A DNA stretch of 33,524 nt. Source: a virus. Shown here piece after piece: positions 1 to 7,880 of this stretch. Where the stretch lies: IMG/VR virus record IMGVR_UViG_3300017744_000066, positions 1-33,524 of that record. One strand, 5' to 3'. Every line of letters starts with the position of its first letter. The first letter of the stretch is position 1. A program made the translations under genes and the position numbers. The notes under the pieces are model-generated. The model saw only the letters and a program-made list of their open reading frames with translations, did not search any database and was not told the DNA's origin.

Positions 1-123
1 GTACTTCAGTTTCATCTGATAAATCTTTTTTAGATTTTGATTTAGGTTTTTCAACTACATCTTCTGTGTCTTTTTCTGCTTCTAAATCCCTAGGTTCTGA
101 ACCTGTAGCAACTTGTGAATCTA
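1..123. repeat. Terminal direct repeat, left copy (123 bp)
   Basis: These bases are identical to 33402-33524 at the other end of the window. The repeat lies inside the scaffold-like gene, whose frame continues without a break when the two ends are joined. This is seen directly. The usual cause is an assembler reading round a circular or terminally redundant molecule, so it is probably not a biological end repeat. Confidence 0.97.
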
Positions 124-397
124 GTTCTTCTGTTACTTCTTCTTTTTCTTCTGCCATTTCTGATTTAATATCGTCTATAATTCCTTCTTCGGATACGATC
201 AATGTGTTTCCATCTTCGAGTTGATAATCTCCAATTGGCAAAGCTACTCTTTCATCTTCTGTTACAATAAAAACGTTTTCGCCACTTGTAAAATTTTCAG
301 CTTCCAGAATTGTGCCATTTTCTAACTTCATACTTTCTAGCTCTACTTTTGTAGAAAGCAAAGAAGTAATTTTGTTTAACATTTCTGTCGGTTTCAT
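1..397 (-). CDS. Head scaffold-like protein, N-terminal part (gene crosses the genome join)
   Basis: The start codon is at 397 (MKPTEMLNKITSLLS) and the frame leaves the window at base 1. It continues in frame at 33401 and ends at 33082, giving 238 residues in all. The N-terminal 75 residues form a beta-rich domain containing VFIVTEDERVALPIGDYQLE. A long acidic, Glu/Lys-rich stretch follows, then a helical coiled-coil-like C-terminus. This domain order, placed between a prohead protease and the capsid gene, is what I associate with scaffolding or capsid-assembly proteins of Bacteroidetes phages; that role is inferred. The leader is 68 bases or so and holds a copy of the two-part CGTTAT promoter motif (431-461). 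The protein probably fills the procapsid and is removed by the upstream protease. Confidence 0.75.
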   Translation of the reverse strand, partial: MKPTEMLNKITSLLSTKVELESMKLENGTILEAENFTSGENVFIVTEDERVALPIGDYQLEDGNTLIVSEEGIIDDIKSEMAEEKEEVTEELDSQVATGSEPRDLEAEKDTEDVVEKPKSKSKKDLSDETEV

Positions 398-430
398 AAA
401 TATATATTTAACGTTAATTACATTTCTGTA

Positions 431-461
431 TTAATATAACGCACCGAAAAAATGATTTGTA
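431..461 (-). promoter_or_regulatory. Two-part phage promoter motif, copy 1 (scaffold gene)
   Basis: On the minus strand TACAAA (461-456) is followed after 14 bases by CGTTATATTA (441-432). The same pair with 13-14-base spacing occurs at five other places in the genome, mostly just before genes. This copy sits about 35 bases upstream of the scaffold start at 397. The promoter role is inferred from recurrence and position. Confidence 0.6.
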
Positions 462-463
462 TT

Positions 464-613
464 TTAATTTGGAATTTTTGTGATAGAACCAATACCTTGT
501 GCTTGATAGGAACCATCACAGCACTTTCTACTGTATCTTATACCATCTTTACATAGACAACCACGTTTGCCGCTTTTTGGACTGCTGTAACGTCCGTTAT
601 TAGATGATTTCAT
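464..613 (-). CDS. Cys-rich 49-residue miniprotein between protease and scaffold
   Basis: The ATG at 613 overlaps the stop of the protease gene as ATGA, and the gene ends at 464. The protein is basic and rich in Gly, Ser and Cys. It contains GCLCKDGIRYSRKCCDG, with a CxC and a CC pair, and ends in QAQGIGSITKIPN. I recall similar Cys-rich miniproteins in head regions of flavobacterial phages, but I know no function. The paired cysteines suggest metal binding or disulphide cross-linking in the virion. The tight overlap with the protease means the two are translated together. The scaffold gene's promoter motif begins only 3 bases after this stop. Confidence 0.7.
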   Translation of the reverse strand: MKSSNNGRYSSPKSGKRGCLCKDGIRYSRKCCDGSYQAQGIGSITKIPN

Positions 614-1515
614 TTAAAAGTTTTCATTTTATTTATCGCCCAATTAATACCACTTGTACCTCCCCAAGCATCCCACATAATACCACCACAACCTTCGCTA
701 TATGGAACATCTTTATTTTGTTGTTGTCTTTTAAAACTAGCCATTCTGCCTATTGTTTCACGACTGATGTTTTTTTTTTCAGCAAGTTGTCTTGCTCTAG
801 TCCAACCAACTCTAGTTCCACATTTAGAATTGTTTTCTTCTTTATACTTTATAGCTTTTTTTGCATTGTTACTTGCAGATTGTGGATAATCGTTATATGT
901 TTCAAAAGTATATCTTACCAAATCTTGTTTTATTTTCAATAGTTTTTTTCCTGCTTCTATTTCTTGTGATAATTCGTCTTTTGTTTTTTTTTTAGGTCGT
1001 TCTGCTTTGTCAGCAAAGTATCCTTCAATACTAAATCCTTTTACCAATCCTGTTTTGACGTATTCATTCCATATTTCGTCATTGTAAACTTTTACAGAAC
1101 CAACCCAAGAACCTAATGGCAAATCCATACCATACAATGCTGTTTTATCTTGTTCTTTATTTTCTACAATCCAAGATTCTACAAGTGAAACGCCATTTAT
1201 TTTCTCAAAGTGTTCGTATGTAGAATTGTTTTGGTTTCCATTTGACAGATATAATTCAGATGCTTTGCGGACTGTGTCCTTTGTAAAATATATATAGTAT
1301 TCTGTATCCCCATCTTTCCTGTAGATTGGTTTATTAGGCACAAGTATAGCACCCATTAATAACCTTTTTTCTGCATCTACTTCTGCAAACTTATATTCTT
1401 TATTTTTAGATAATGCCAAAAAGTTTTCTTCAATAGCAGGGTTTTCTACTAAACTAATCGCATCAATGCCACTATTTTCGTCTAGTTCGTCAATTACTAA
1501 TTCAACTATTTTCAT
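610..1515 (-). CDS. Prohead serine protease, XkdF-like (Peptidase_S78_2 type)
   Basis: This 301-residue protein has an XkdF-type protease domain at about residues 50-175. Recognisable blocks are AILVPNKPIYRKDG, YYIYFTKDTVRKASELYL, STYEHF (His candidate), VSLVESWIVEN (Ser candidate) and KGFSIEGYF. The expected role is cleavage of scaffold and capsid precursors during head maturation. A separate C-terminal domain (about 200-301) carries YPQSASNNAKKAIKYKEEN, CGTRVGW, IGRMASF and GCGGIMWDAWGG. I have seen this extra domain in Bacteroidetes phage head proteins but do not know its function. The start at 1515 sits only 6 bases from a CGTTAT promoter motif, so the mRNA may be leaderless. The adjacent scaffold gene supports the assignment. 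Confidence 0.85.
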   Translation of the reverse strand: MKIVELVIDELDENSGIDAISLVENPAIEENFLALSKNKEYKFAEVDAEKRLLMGAILVPNKPIYRKDGDTEYYIYFTKDTVRKASELYLSNGNQNNSTYEHFEKINGVSLVESWIVENKEQDKTALYGMDLPLGSWVGSVKVYNDEIWNEYVKTGLVKGFSIEGYFADKAERPKKKTKDELSQEIEAGKKLLKIKQDLVRYTFETYNDYPQSASNNAKKAIKYKEENNSKCGTRVGWTRARQLAEKKNISRETIGRMASFKRQQQNKDVPYSEGCGGIMWDAWGGTSGINWAINKMKTFK

Positions 1516-1547
1516 ACTATTATAACGTTTTAGTTTTTTAATTTGTA
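1516..1547 (-). promoter_or_regulatory. Two-part phage promoter motif, copy 2 (protease gene)
   Basis: On the minus strand TACAAA (1547-1542), a 14-base spacer, then CGTTATAATA (1527-1518) directly before GT and the protease ATG at 1515. It occupies the whole 33-base gap after the tape measure gene. If CGTTATAATA acts as the -10 region, transcription would start at or within a few bases of the ATG. Confidence 0.65.
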
Positions 1548-1548
1548 T

Positions 1549-3420
1549 TTATATAGACGCATTTTCTACTATATTTCGATCTAATGCTTGTGCGCTTGTT
1601 ACATCTCCACTTGTTACAAATGCTTTTACAGGCTTCTGTTCATTTTCTCCCAATGCTGTTGCTAATTGATTTTCTGGTGCTTCACCAACTATATTAAATG
1701 CAGGGGGTGCTGATGCAGGTGCTCCACCACGACTACCACCGCCACCACCTTTTGCGCCTGCAGGTGTTTTGGTGCCAACAATTTTTTTAACTGTAGCTAA
1801 TCCTGATGCCAATATAGTTCCTGCACTCACAATTTTTTCAATAGATGCGAATGGTTGTGGTAAAGTAGAGGGTGTTTTTAAAACTTCTGTAAATCCTAAA
1901 TATGAATTTATTGTTGCTTGTGCTATTGCAGCAGCTTTTCCTGCAGCACTATTTTCACCCAACAGTTGTGCAATACCACCTAGTGCATCAGCAGCTAATC
2001 CTAGCTTTTGTTTTTGTAATAATATACTAGATGCTAATTCTTGTTCATCATTTGCTAATTGTTGTCCTTTTATTTGATTATTGAAATCTTGTATTTCTAA
2101 TCCTTTTTCTTGTTGGAAATCTAACAACTGTTGTTCAGCATCTTGCCTTGCTTGTGTTCCTTCGCCTAATCTTTCAATCTGTGCTTGTAGCCTTTCTGTT
2201 TCAAGATCATTTTCTTGTTGAGCAATATCACGTAAGGCTTGTAATTTTTCAAGTTCATCTTCTATTTCTTCTGCATTAAATTGTTTTTTAGCTATTAATC
2301 TTGCATTCTCTGCTTCTGATTTACTATTTATTAATTCAATTTCCTCTAGTTCTAATCCCTCACGATTAACTTTTTGTTCTGATTCAAAACCTGCAATGCT
2401 TTCTTTAACATCTAAAATGTTTTTTTCAGCTTCTATTAAAGCAGTTTTATTAGCTATTAAGTTAGGATTGGCTGCAAGTTCTGCTTGTGCTAATTCTAAT
2501 GCTTTTTGTGCATTTGCTAATTGAAGTGAAGATTGTTCATCAAGTATATTTTTTAATTTATTATTTGCTGCTATTCTATCATCTATTGATGCTGTAACAT
2601 CATCTCTGATTTGCCTTTGCCTTTCTGCTGCAAGTTGATATTTAAATTGTAATTTATCATTTTCTGCTAATGCTAATTCCGTTTCATTTTTTAATTGTTG
2701 TATTCTTTCTTGATTAGCTAGTTCTTGCGTTGTAGATATTTTAGATACGTTTTCCACAGCTTTTGTAGTAAAGTCGCCTAATTCCTTTCCTGTTTGAATA
2801 AAACCCTTACCGATGCCTACAACATTATCAACTAGACCACCTGCAGCACCAGCAACCTTTTCATCAACCCTATCAATGTCTGCTTGTAATTCTTTTATTT
2901 TATCAGCATCTTGACCACCTAAAAAAGATTTTTCCCAAGCAAGTTGCGCCCTTAATAATCCTGTTTGTACACCAAAGATTGAAGTCTTTAAAAGATTAAC
3001 AGGCACCATAACAGAATTTTTAACAATATCCCCCAAAGCTGTAAATTCACTACTTGCATCTATAACACCATCAATAACTTTTGTAAACACAGCAGATACA
3101 GTTCCAAACGCAACACCTAATCCATCTACAATGGTTTGATTTTGCATTAATATTTCTGTAAACTTTTCAAATATCTTTAATCCTAGACCTGCAATAAATG
3201 CCTTTGCTGCTAATCCTGCACCTTTAAAACCTTTGCCTACACCCTTAACTGTTTTGCCTAGTTTTGCTAAACCTTTATTTCCTTTTTGGTTGGTTTCATT
3301 TATAGCATTTAAAGATTCTTGGGTTTCATCCTTAAAATCTTCCATTTGATCTGTAAGTTTGCCAATCGCTTTTGTTGCACTTTGCACATCTATATTTAAG
3401 CGGATATTTTCTTCGGTCAT
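1549..3420 (-). CDS. Tail tape measure protein
   Basis: This 623-residue protein is the tail length ruler, threaded through the tube and ejected with the DNA. The N-terminus is a Lys/Gly-rich amphipathic region (KGLAKLGKTVKGVGKGFKG). Hydrophobic segments follow at about residues 70-160, then a long Glu/Gln/Ala-rich coiled coil (about 230-460). Next comes an Ala-rich helix (AAGKAAAIAQATINSYLGF) and a Gly-rich hinge. The C-terminal block PVKAFVTSGDVTSAQALDRN is one I associate with flavobacterial phage tape measures. At roughly 0.15 nm per residue the tail would be near 90 nm. The start overlaps the stop of the preceding 46-residue gene as ATGA. It is the last tail gene before the head cluster. 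Confidence 0.85.
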   Translation of the reverse strand: MTEENIRLNIDVQSATKAIGKLTDQMEDFKDETQESLNAINETNQKGNKGLAKLGKTVKGVGKGFKGAGLAAKAFIAGLGLKIFEKFTEILMQNQTIVDGLGVAFGTVSAVFTKVIDGVIDASSEFTALGDIVKNSVMVPVNLLKTSIFGVQTGLLRAQLAWEKSFLGGQDADKIKELQADIDRVDEKVAGAAGGLVDNVVGIGKGFIQTGKELGDFTTKAVENVSKISTTQELANQERIQQLKNETELALAENDKLQFKYQLAAERQRQIRDDVTASIDDRIAANNKLKNILDEQSSLQLANAQKALELAQAELAANPNLIANKTALIEAEKNILDVKESIAGFESEQKVNREGLELEEIELINSKSEAENARLIAKKQFNAEEIEDELEKLQALRDIAQQENDLETERLQAQIERLGEGTQARQDAEQQLLDFQQEKGLEIQDFNNQIKGQQLANDEQELASSILLQKQKLGLAADALGGIAQLLGENSAAGKAAAIAQATINSYLGFTEVLKTPSTLPQPFASIEKIVSAGTILASGLATVKKIVGTKTPAGAKGGGGGSRGGAPASAPPAFNIVGEAPENQLATALGENEQKPVKAFVTSGDVTSAQALDRNIVENASI

Positions 3421-3557
3421 TTTTTTAGTTTTAAACTGTTCTTCACATCTGCAAAACTGATAGGTAATTTATATTTACCTAATGCTTGATCAATGTTGTC
3501 GCTTCGTATGTCTTGTTCTTTTGCTAGTTCTAGCAATGTTAAAATATTATCTATCAT
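3417..3557 (-). CDS. Small protein preceding the tape measure (46 aa)
   Basis: The gene starts at 3557 (MIDNILTLLELAKEQDIRS), sharing the A of the preceding TAA as TAATG, and its stop overlaps the tape-measure ATG as ATGA. The protein is helical and charged, ending NSLKLKK, with no membrane segment or known motif. Its position directly before the tape measure is where tail assembly chaperones are found in other siphophages. At 46 residues it is much shorter than gpG/gpT-type chaperones, so the role is only a suggestion. Overlaps on both sides make it very likely to be a real, co-translated gene. Confidence 0.65.
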   Translation of the reverse strand: MIDNILTLLELAKEQDIRSDNIDQALGKYKLPISFADVKNSLKLKK

Positions 3558-6500
3558 TAGTAAAATGTTTTTACATTAGTAACTATCCCATCTATTACTG
3601 AACCTGAAACACCTTGTCCGGGTGCATAACATCCATTTTGATTAGAATCATAAAAAGCATAAAATCCATCTGGTGCATAAAGCAATTTATTACTTTCTGT
3701 ATTCCTTTGATATACACCAAATTGATCGTCTGGTATTTGGTATAATCCGTATCCTTCTTTTAATGGTCTATAATTTTGACAAACAAAATCTGTTTCGCTA
3801 CTAGCACCTTGATTGTAAAATCCTAATTTTGTTAATTTTTTTCCATTAGGTAAAGTTGAACCTGTAGCTGAAAAACTTCTAGCATACGATTCAGCAGTTG
3901 CACGATCAGTTGCGTGATAACCACAAGCGTCTAATTCCCTATCGAATTGTTTTTGTGATTCTTTGTCATATTGGTATCTAGTATCGTGTACTGCAATACC
4001 TGTAAAATCTACGCCTTGAAATCTTTGTTGAAAACTTACAGCATCACCCTCAATAAGCACCGGCACAACTAAAGAATATAAAACACCACCACTGATTCCT
4101 TTTACATCAAAGAAAGTTCCATCACCATTTTTAATTCTAAATGTTGAATTACCGGTAGCAAAAGCACTTCCGTCTGGTTTCATCACGTGATAACTATATA
4201 CAGATGTTGTGGTTGTAAAACTAATACTTGGCGTTGCTTGTTCAAATAATACAGAACTTAACATTTCACCACTAGCTACATCAAACGATGTATCATTTGT
4301 AGTTTTACCATAGAATCTATAATAAATTGTATCGCCTGCAGATAATCCTGTAATTTGGTATTTTATATTTCCAGATAATGTGTTTTTATTTTGTGGTGTA
4401 GTATCGTATTTTATATTAGTTGCTGATCCTGTTTTTAATGTTGTTATACTATCAGAACTTAAATGCGATTTTGTAGTTGAATAGAAAAATCCATATTCAT
4501 CTATTTGCGATGTCGAACCAACCTTGCCTAATGTAGTAACTGTAAATGAAATAGTAACCACAGAACTTGAAGGTGCAGTTGTAAGGTATGTTAATGTTGG
4601 TGGTGTAACTGTTAATGCTTCATCACTAATAACTACTTGTGGAATATTAGGCACGCTTACATCTTCTGGCACCACTTCTGTTGTGCTAATTACTTCTAAT
4701 CCTTCAAAGTTGTTAAATTTATCTACTGTAATAATACCATTGTCTGCAAAAAATTCGTCTGAATCTGCACTTAAATTTGTGTCAGTTGAAACAGGTAAAA
4801 ACTTGCTTGGTATTATTGGCGTAATTTCTGTTGTTGTGTTTATTAGTTCTAAATCACTTAACAGCGTTTCAAAGTTTGTTACAATTTTGTTAATCTTATA
4901 TGTCTTATTGAAGATAACTAGCTTGTCTGATAGTGTTAAATTTTGTAAAATAGAAACAGGTAAATACGCTTTCACTTTTGTTAATCTTCTGCGTTTATCA
5001 AATACATCTTCTATATAGCTTTTATAATATTTTTCAAATAAAGATTTGTTAAATGGGATGCCTTCATATTCGTTTGTTTCAGAATTAAAATTTATGTTAT
5101 CGCTTGAATCATCACTTAATGAATTACTTAAATACAAAGAATTTGATGGCACAAAATAAGATGTAACTTCTGATACATTGTTTGCAGAATCTAAAACGCC
5201 AATACTTGTGCCTGAATTTAAAACAGGGTAAAACAACAATGGCTCTGGTAGGTATGCACCTTGTTTATCGTCTGCACTCCAACCCCATTGTACAGCAGTA
5301 TTAGCATTACCTGATACATTTTTTAATCTTTCAAACATAAAATGATCAAAGGGTAATTTAATTTCGTAAACTTGACCATCAAATTTTTCTCCCGCATTAT
5401 AATTAAGTGATCCCCATTTGCGATTAAATATTTGTTCAAAATTAGATGCCATAAAACTTTTATCACCTTTGTAACTAAAGTTGATTTGTTTGTATGGCAA
5501 CACACTATCAACCATTGATGATTCTTTGTCAATAAATTCTGTTACATCAGTGAACGTTGTATTAGTGTCGTAAAAATCATCTAGCGTTTGTATCTTAATA
5601 GTTTTGTTGTCTTGTATAAAAGCTGTTAAATTGAACATTTTAAAAATGCCGGTCAGGAAGTCTATAATTTTTATTTTTGGTAGCTGTTCAGTAATTTGTA
5701 CTTTTTTATTTGTTATTGAAATTGCTGTGCCTGTGAAACCAATAGAAAAAAATATGTTTCGAACTCTAGGACTAATTTCAAAAGTTGCTACCGTGTCTGA
5801 TTCAACTGCAAAAGTAAAAGTGCCTTTGGCTAGTGGCACGTAATCTGCATTACCTTTTTTGCCTTTTCCTTGACCTTGCGTTGGGAATGTGTCACCTACT
5901 AAATCTTTATATTCTAATTCAAGTTCGCCATCTTTGAACAAGTAAACATTATATTTTGCAGTTTGATTTGTTGTTTTTACACTAAATCTTATTTCACTGA
6001 AAGAACTTAAATTTATAAAAGAATTTTTATTTAAAGTAAAAAAATTACTATCTGGTGAACTATTAAAAACCCTTTGATAATTAGTGAATTTTATTTGTTC
6101 TGGTTGATCACTAAACATTGAACCAACTTTGTTGTGTAACCACAAAAATAAATTATAATAACTAGCATTACTAGTAGCAAAAAAATCTTTACTAAACGAA
6201 AAACCTTGTTGAGTAAAAAATCCCCTTTCTATTGCTTTTATAATAGCGTGTACTCTAATCGCAGGTTTTAGTTGATCAAATTCAACACCTTTATTTTGAC
6301 CTGCAGCATAGGCAATATTTGCTAATGTGTCTGTGTTTAATGTTGAACTACTAGAATCATAAATCAATCTTTTAGTATGTGTCATTAAAGGAACCAATAA
6401 AACCTCTGGAAACACAACACCATTCATAGTTTTAGATTGTGCTGTATTTAACATTCCTTTTATGCTAGCATCTGTATATTCAAACTCAAGATCTGTTAAT

Positions 6501-6889
6501 ATTGGTAAATCACTTAATGTGCTATCTCCGATTTTATCTTTAAGATTTACAGTATTGCCAAAAAATGTAAGTTTGTATGTGTGGGGTTTGTTTATTTTTA
6601 ATGTTGTTCCTTCTAGTTTTACTTTACCCTTTTTAAATAGTTTGTAATTTAAATATAATTCAGCATCTACTTTTACCCTAGCATCAAATCCATTTAATAT
6701 TTCAAAATTATAAAAGTGTTTAAATATTTTGTTATTGGTTTCGCTTGCAGGAACTGAAAAAGTTTTGCTAAAATCACTAAATATTTTATCTATATTTCTT
6801 ACGTCTTGAATAGTTTGTGTCAGCGTTACGCTTTCATCATCAAACATTTCAACCAATTGGTTTTCTACATAAAGTTGTAGTCCTATCAT
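3557..6889 (-). CDS. Large tail-tip / baseplate protein with fibronectin-like and C-terminal receptor-like modules
   Basis: This 1110-residue protein begins MIGLQLYVENQLVEMFDDES. Its N-terminal third includes DFSKTFSVPAS, NNKIFKHFYNF and HTYKLTFFGNTVNLKD, blocks I associate with tail hub or baseplate proteins of Bacteroidetes phages. The middle contains further beta-rich sequence (about 400-700). A fibronectin-III-like stretch is visible near residues 790-880 (DEYGFFYSTTKS, YQITGLSAGDTIYYRFYGK). The last 130 residues form a separate Cys/Tyr/Gly-rich module (ELDACGYHATDRATAESYA, NGCYAPGQG), probably exposed at the tip and available for receptor contact. The gene overlaps its upstream neighbour as ATGA. 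The structural role is well supported by position, while the exact tail-tip role is inferred. Confidence 0.7.
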   Translation of the reverse strand: MIGLQLYVENQLVEMFDDESVTLTQTIQDVRNIDKIFSDFSKTFSVPASETNNKIFKHFYNFEILNGFDARVKVDAELYLNYKLFKKGKVKLEGTTLKINKPHTYKLTFFGNTVNLKDKIGDSTLSDLPILTDLEFEYTDASIKGMLNTAQSKTMNGVVFPEVLLVPLMTHTKRLIYDSSSSTLNTDTLANIAYAAGQNKGVEFDQLKPAIRVHAIIKAIERGFFTQQGFSFSKDFFATSNASYYNLFLWLHNKVGSMFSDQPEQIKFTNYQRVFNSSPDSNFFTLNKNSFINLSSFSEIRFSVKTTNQTAKYNVYLFKDGELELEYKDLVGDTFPTQGQGKGKKGNADYVPLAKGTFTFAVESDTVATFEISPRVRNIFFSIGFTGTAISITNKKVQITEQLPKIKIIDFLTGIFKMFNLTAFIQDNKTIKIQTLDDFYDTNTTFTDVTEFIDKESSMVDSVLPYKQINFSYKGDKSFMASNFEQIFNRKWGSLNYNAGEKFDGQVYEIKLPFDHFMFERLKNVSGNANTAVQWGWSADDKQGAYLPEPLLFYPVLNSGTSIGVLDSANNVSEVTSYFVPSNSLYLSNSLSDDSSDNINFNSETNEYEGIPFNKSLFEKYYKSYIEDVFDKRRRLTKVKAYLPVSILQNLTLSDKLVIFNKTYKINKIVTNFETLLSDLELINTTTEITPIIPSKFLPVSTDTNLSADSDEFFADNGIITVDKFNNFEGLEVISTTEVVPEDVSVPNIPQVVISDEALTVTPPTLTYLTTAPSSSVVTISFTVTTLGKVGSTSQIDEYGFFYSTTKSHLSSDSITTLKTGSATNIKYDTTPQNKNTLSGNIKYQITGLSAGDTIYYRFYGKTTNDTSFDVASGEMLSSVLFEQATPSISFTTTTSVYSYHVMKPDGSAFATGNSTFRIKNGDGTFFDVKGISGGVLYSLVVPVLIEGDAVSFQQRFQGVDFTGIAVHDTRYQYDKESQKQFDRELDACGYHATDRATAESYARSFSATGSTLPNGKKLTKLGFYNQGASSETDFVCQNYRPLKEGYGLYQIPDDQFGVYQRNTESNKLLYAPDGFYAFYDSNQNGCYAPGQGVSGSVIDGIVTNVKTFY

Positions 6890-7875
6890 CTGACATTATT
6901 TATCTTGTTAAATGCAAACTCAAAGTCAATCGTATGGTTTATTAATTTATCATTCAAGCTAGTTTTAAATGTAAAGTCTTTGCTTGTAGGTATCACAGGC
7001 AAAGTTTTGCTTTCATATCTAATCCATATATTTTTAGATAAAAACAATTCTTCAATAGTGCTGTTTGCATCCTCAACCATAAACCCTGTATTTAATTTTA
7101 ATTTAGTTTTGGCATTTATGTTGTATCTAGTTTGTTGTGACTTGTATGTGTTATAAGTTACAGTTGAGTTATTGATTATGTTACTTTGATACGTTTCATC
7201 TGTTACATTAAAACTCTCAACAGTTTTTTTAAACATATACAAATCTTGGAATGCTCCGTGTTTGTTTACGAAAGTGATTTTGTAGCTTGTGAATTTTGGT
7301 TCGCATACATTTATTACAGTAATGGTTTTTTTAAGTGTTGTATCATCAGTGTCGTAAACTTTTATTTCTGAACTATCTGCAGGTATTGTAGCATATTGTA
7401 TTTTCTGATTGCTATTACCACTATCTGTTATTTGAGTAGTTGCGCTATCAATAATTATTTTACCAACTCCCGGTGCATACAATGGCAATTTTCCTGCAGT
7501 TCCTTCTGGTAAATAAATATTATTAGTTGTTATTAAAGCATTTGTAGAACCTTGTGGGTTTATTTCTTCTTCATAATAACCATATCCGTCAAGTGCTAGA
7601 TATGTGCTAGTTACAGGATTGCCATAAGTAAACGTAACGCCTGTATCATCTACCAAGGTTGCAATAGTTGTAACCCAAACAGCAATAGATGTATAATCAT
7701 TATTGAAAGTCATTGTCAAATAATCCCTAACTAATTCTGCAAACTCAAATACAATTTTAGTTTCGCCTGAAATTATTTCTTTTTGTAAAGTATATTTCAA
7801 ATCAGAATCGCTGTAACTTCCAGAAGTTCCTGTATAAATATATATTTCTAAATTTGCTGTTTTTAAAGTTGCCAT
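6886..7875 (-). CDS. Tail-tip structural protein (329 aa)
   Basis: The frame is open to 7926, but I choose the ATG at 7875 (MATLKTANLEIYIYTG). It lies 5 bases after the stop of the preceding gene, and the extra 17 residues upstream overlap that gene's coding sequence. The protein is beta-rich with YGYYEEEINPQG, SSEIKVYDTDD and a conserved-looking C-terminal half (ITFVNKHGAFQDLYMFKK, LFLSKNIWIRYE, FEFAFNKINNVR). The NKHG...DLYMFKK pattern is one I recall from flavobacterial phage tail genes next to the large tip protein, but I know no biochemical function. The ATGA overlap with the 1110-residue tip gene suggests the two products act in the same structure. Confidence 0.65.
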   Translation of the reverse strand: MATLKTANLEIYIYTGTSGSYSDSDLKYTLQKEIISGETKIVFEFAELVRDYLTMTFNNDYTSIAVWVTTIATLVDDTGVTFTYGNPVTSTYLALDGYGYYEEEINPQGSTNALITTNNIYLPEGTAGKLPLYAPGVGKIIIDSATTQITDSGNSNQKIQYATIPADSSEIKVYDTDDTTLKKTITVINVCEPKFTSYKITFVNKHGAFQDLYMFKKTVESFNVTDETYQSNIINNSTVTYNTYKSQQTRYNINAKTKLKLNTGFMVEDANSTIEELFLSKNIWIRYESKTLPVIPTSKDFTFKTSLNDKLINHTIDFEFAFNKINNVR

Positions 7876-7880
7876 ATTAA

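Noticed and set aside
604-942. Open frame on the plus strand, 112 codons
   Set aside because: It lies wholly antisense to the XkdF-like protease, has a low-complexity Ser/Phe/Ile composition from reverse-complemented AT-rich codons, and has no leader. The same holds for other plus-strand frames (for example 1769-2077, 4524-5018, 13638-13946, 16580-16981).
5323-5532. Minus-strand 69-codon frame inside the large tail-tip gene
   Set aside because: It is in an alternative frame of a clearly coding gene, has no start context or family pattern, and no coupling to neighbours.
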